DNA of 5,578 bases from JANRKG01 sp033763635 (GTDB taxonomy: Bacteria > Cyanobacteriota > Cyanobacteriia > GCF-001939115). A model generated the notes under the pieces. That model saw nothing but the letters and a program-made list of their open reading frames with translations, did no database searches and was not told the DNA's origin. Below, in pieces: positions 5,253-5,578 of this stretch (position 1 is the stretch's first letter; each line of letters opens with the position of its first letter). Both the position numbers and the translations under genes were made by a program. Location of the stretch: contig JANRKG010000097.1 of the NCBI GenBank assembly GCA_033763635.1, positions 1-5,578 of the forward strand, written 5' to 3'.

Positions 5253-5258
5253 TAAAAT
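5253..5258 (+). promoter_or_regulatory. Candidate -10 element for corA
   Basis: TAAAAT matches TATAAT at five of six positions and would start transcription near 5265, about 27 bases before the corA ATG. There is no recognisable -35, as in many cyanobacterial promoters. If this is the true promoter, the 12-codon frame starting at 5257 would not be on the transcript. Confidence 0.3.
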
Positions 5259-5295
5259 GAACGGCAATACCTACAAGACTCGAACCTATTTATGA
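5257..5295 (+). CDS. Possible 12-codon leader ORF overlapping corA
   Basis: ATG at 5257 opens a short frame, MNGNTYKTRTYL, that ends with TGA at 5293-5295, overlapping the corA ATG as ATGA. This spacing is typical of translational coupling, and corA has no SD of its own. A G-run (5245-5251) lies before the mini-ORF but is not a clear SD. Short upstream frames control some bacterial Mg2+ transporter genes (for example corL before Salmonella corA), but the peptide here is not recognisably related. It could be chance. Confidence 0.2.
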   Translation: MNGNTYKTRTYL

Positions 5296-5578
5296 GTTAT
5301 CGTAATCCGGATTCCCGATTGAGTTCTGTTACCCACGGAGCCACCGTTCCCTCCCCCTGGATTGAACCGGAATCAGATGAGGAAGAGTCTTATGTAGATT
5401 ATTTCTATGATGAACCGGGTGCCTTACCGGGAACGCTCATTATTGAAGAAAATGCCCCGCATCCCGTCATTGTTCTGATTGATTATTCGGAAACGAAGGC
5501 AACCCGTGTTCAGATTGAACAACCTGAAGAATGCGTCCCCTATCTGGATTCCGAGTCTGTCTCCTGGGTTGATGTAAA
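5292..5578 (+). CDS. corA: CorA-type magnesium/cobalt transporter, N-terminal part
   Basis: The frame is open from ATG 5292 to the window edge, giving 95 complete codons plus two bases. I recognise the cyanobacterial CorA N-terminus from YFYDEPGALPGTLIIEE (residues 37-53), VLIDYSETKATR (61-72) and PEECVPYLDSESVSWVDV (78-95). The first 35 residues are polar with an acidic run (EPESDEEES, 25-33). This region would be the start of the cytosolic domain that senses Mg2+ in the pentameric channel. The two C-terminal membrane helices and the GMN selectivity motif lie beyond the window, so function rests on N-terminal similarity. No in-frame upstream ATG exists before a stop at 5253-5255, which fixes the start. 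It is 113 bases from groEL with a strong hairpin between, so it is probably a separate transcription unit. Confidence 0.82.
   Translation, partial: MSYRNPDSRLSSVTHGATVPSPWIEPESDEEESYVDYFYDEPGALPGTLIIEENAPHPVIVLIDYSETKATRVQIEQPEECVPYLDSESVSWVDV

Noticed and set aside
3481..5267. Several minus-strand frames of 66-134 codons opposite groEL
   Set aside because: They are shadows of the biased codon use of groEL. The Pro-Met-rich one near 4956-5267 is only the reverse of the Gly-Met repeat.
1..5578. CRISPR arrays, tRNA or rRNA genes, insertion sequences, attachment sites
   Set aside because: No spaced direct repeats, cloverleaf, transposase or terminal inverted repeats were seen on either strand.

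Overview
The window looks like a cyanobacterial chromosome. Four things point there: a thioredoxin of the cyanobacterial/plastid y-type pattern, a fabG gene directly upstream of a stand-alone groEL with a CIRCE operator, a PEP-CTERM (exosortase-sorted) surface protein, and 13 copies of CGATCG, the core of the cyanobacterial HIP1 repeat, in 5.6 kb where about 1.4 would be expected by chance. The species cannot be named from this sequence.

Layout, left to right. Positions 1-62 hold the 3' end of an unseen rightward transcription unit, marked by a strong intrinsic terminator. Three genes then read leftward: a secreted PEP-CTERM surface protein (166-1026) with its own terminator at 86-121, a small class III nucleotidyl cyclase-like protein (1356-1982), and a thioredoxin (2175-2495). 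The 329-base gap between the surface-protein and cyclase genes holds a near-consensus CRP-type cAMP-receptor site and a perfect 13-base palindrome. A 138-base divergent promoter region (2496-2633) separates this block from rightward genes: fabG (2634-3398), groEL (3502-5178) and the first 95 codons of a CorA-type magnesium transporter (from 5292, running off the right edge).

How the genes relate. FabG is the NADPH-dependent reductase of type II fatty acid synthesis. The solo groEL has no groES beside it and has its own -10 and CIRCE element, so it is probably a separately controlled heat-shock unit under HrcA, matching the second (groEL2-type) chaperonin of cyanobacteria. The thioredoxin serves redox control. 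The cyclase-like gene and the CRP-like site upstream of the surface-protein gene suggest, but do not prove, local cAMP control of a cell-surface component.

Most of the window is ordinary housekeeping sequence and I see no convincing undescribed system. The observations most worth checking are the CRP-like site next to a cyclase homologue, the Arg-to-Lys change in that cyclase's active site, altered ring-interface residues in GroEL, a 12-codon open frame overlapping the corA start by ATGA, and two neighbouring hairpins sharing the same loop sequence.
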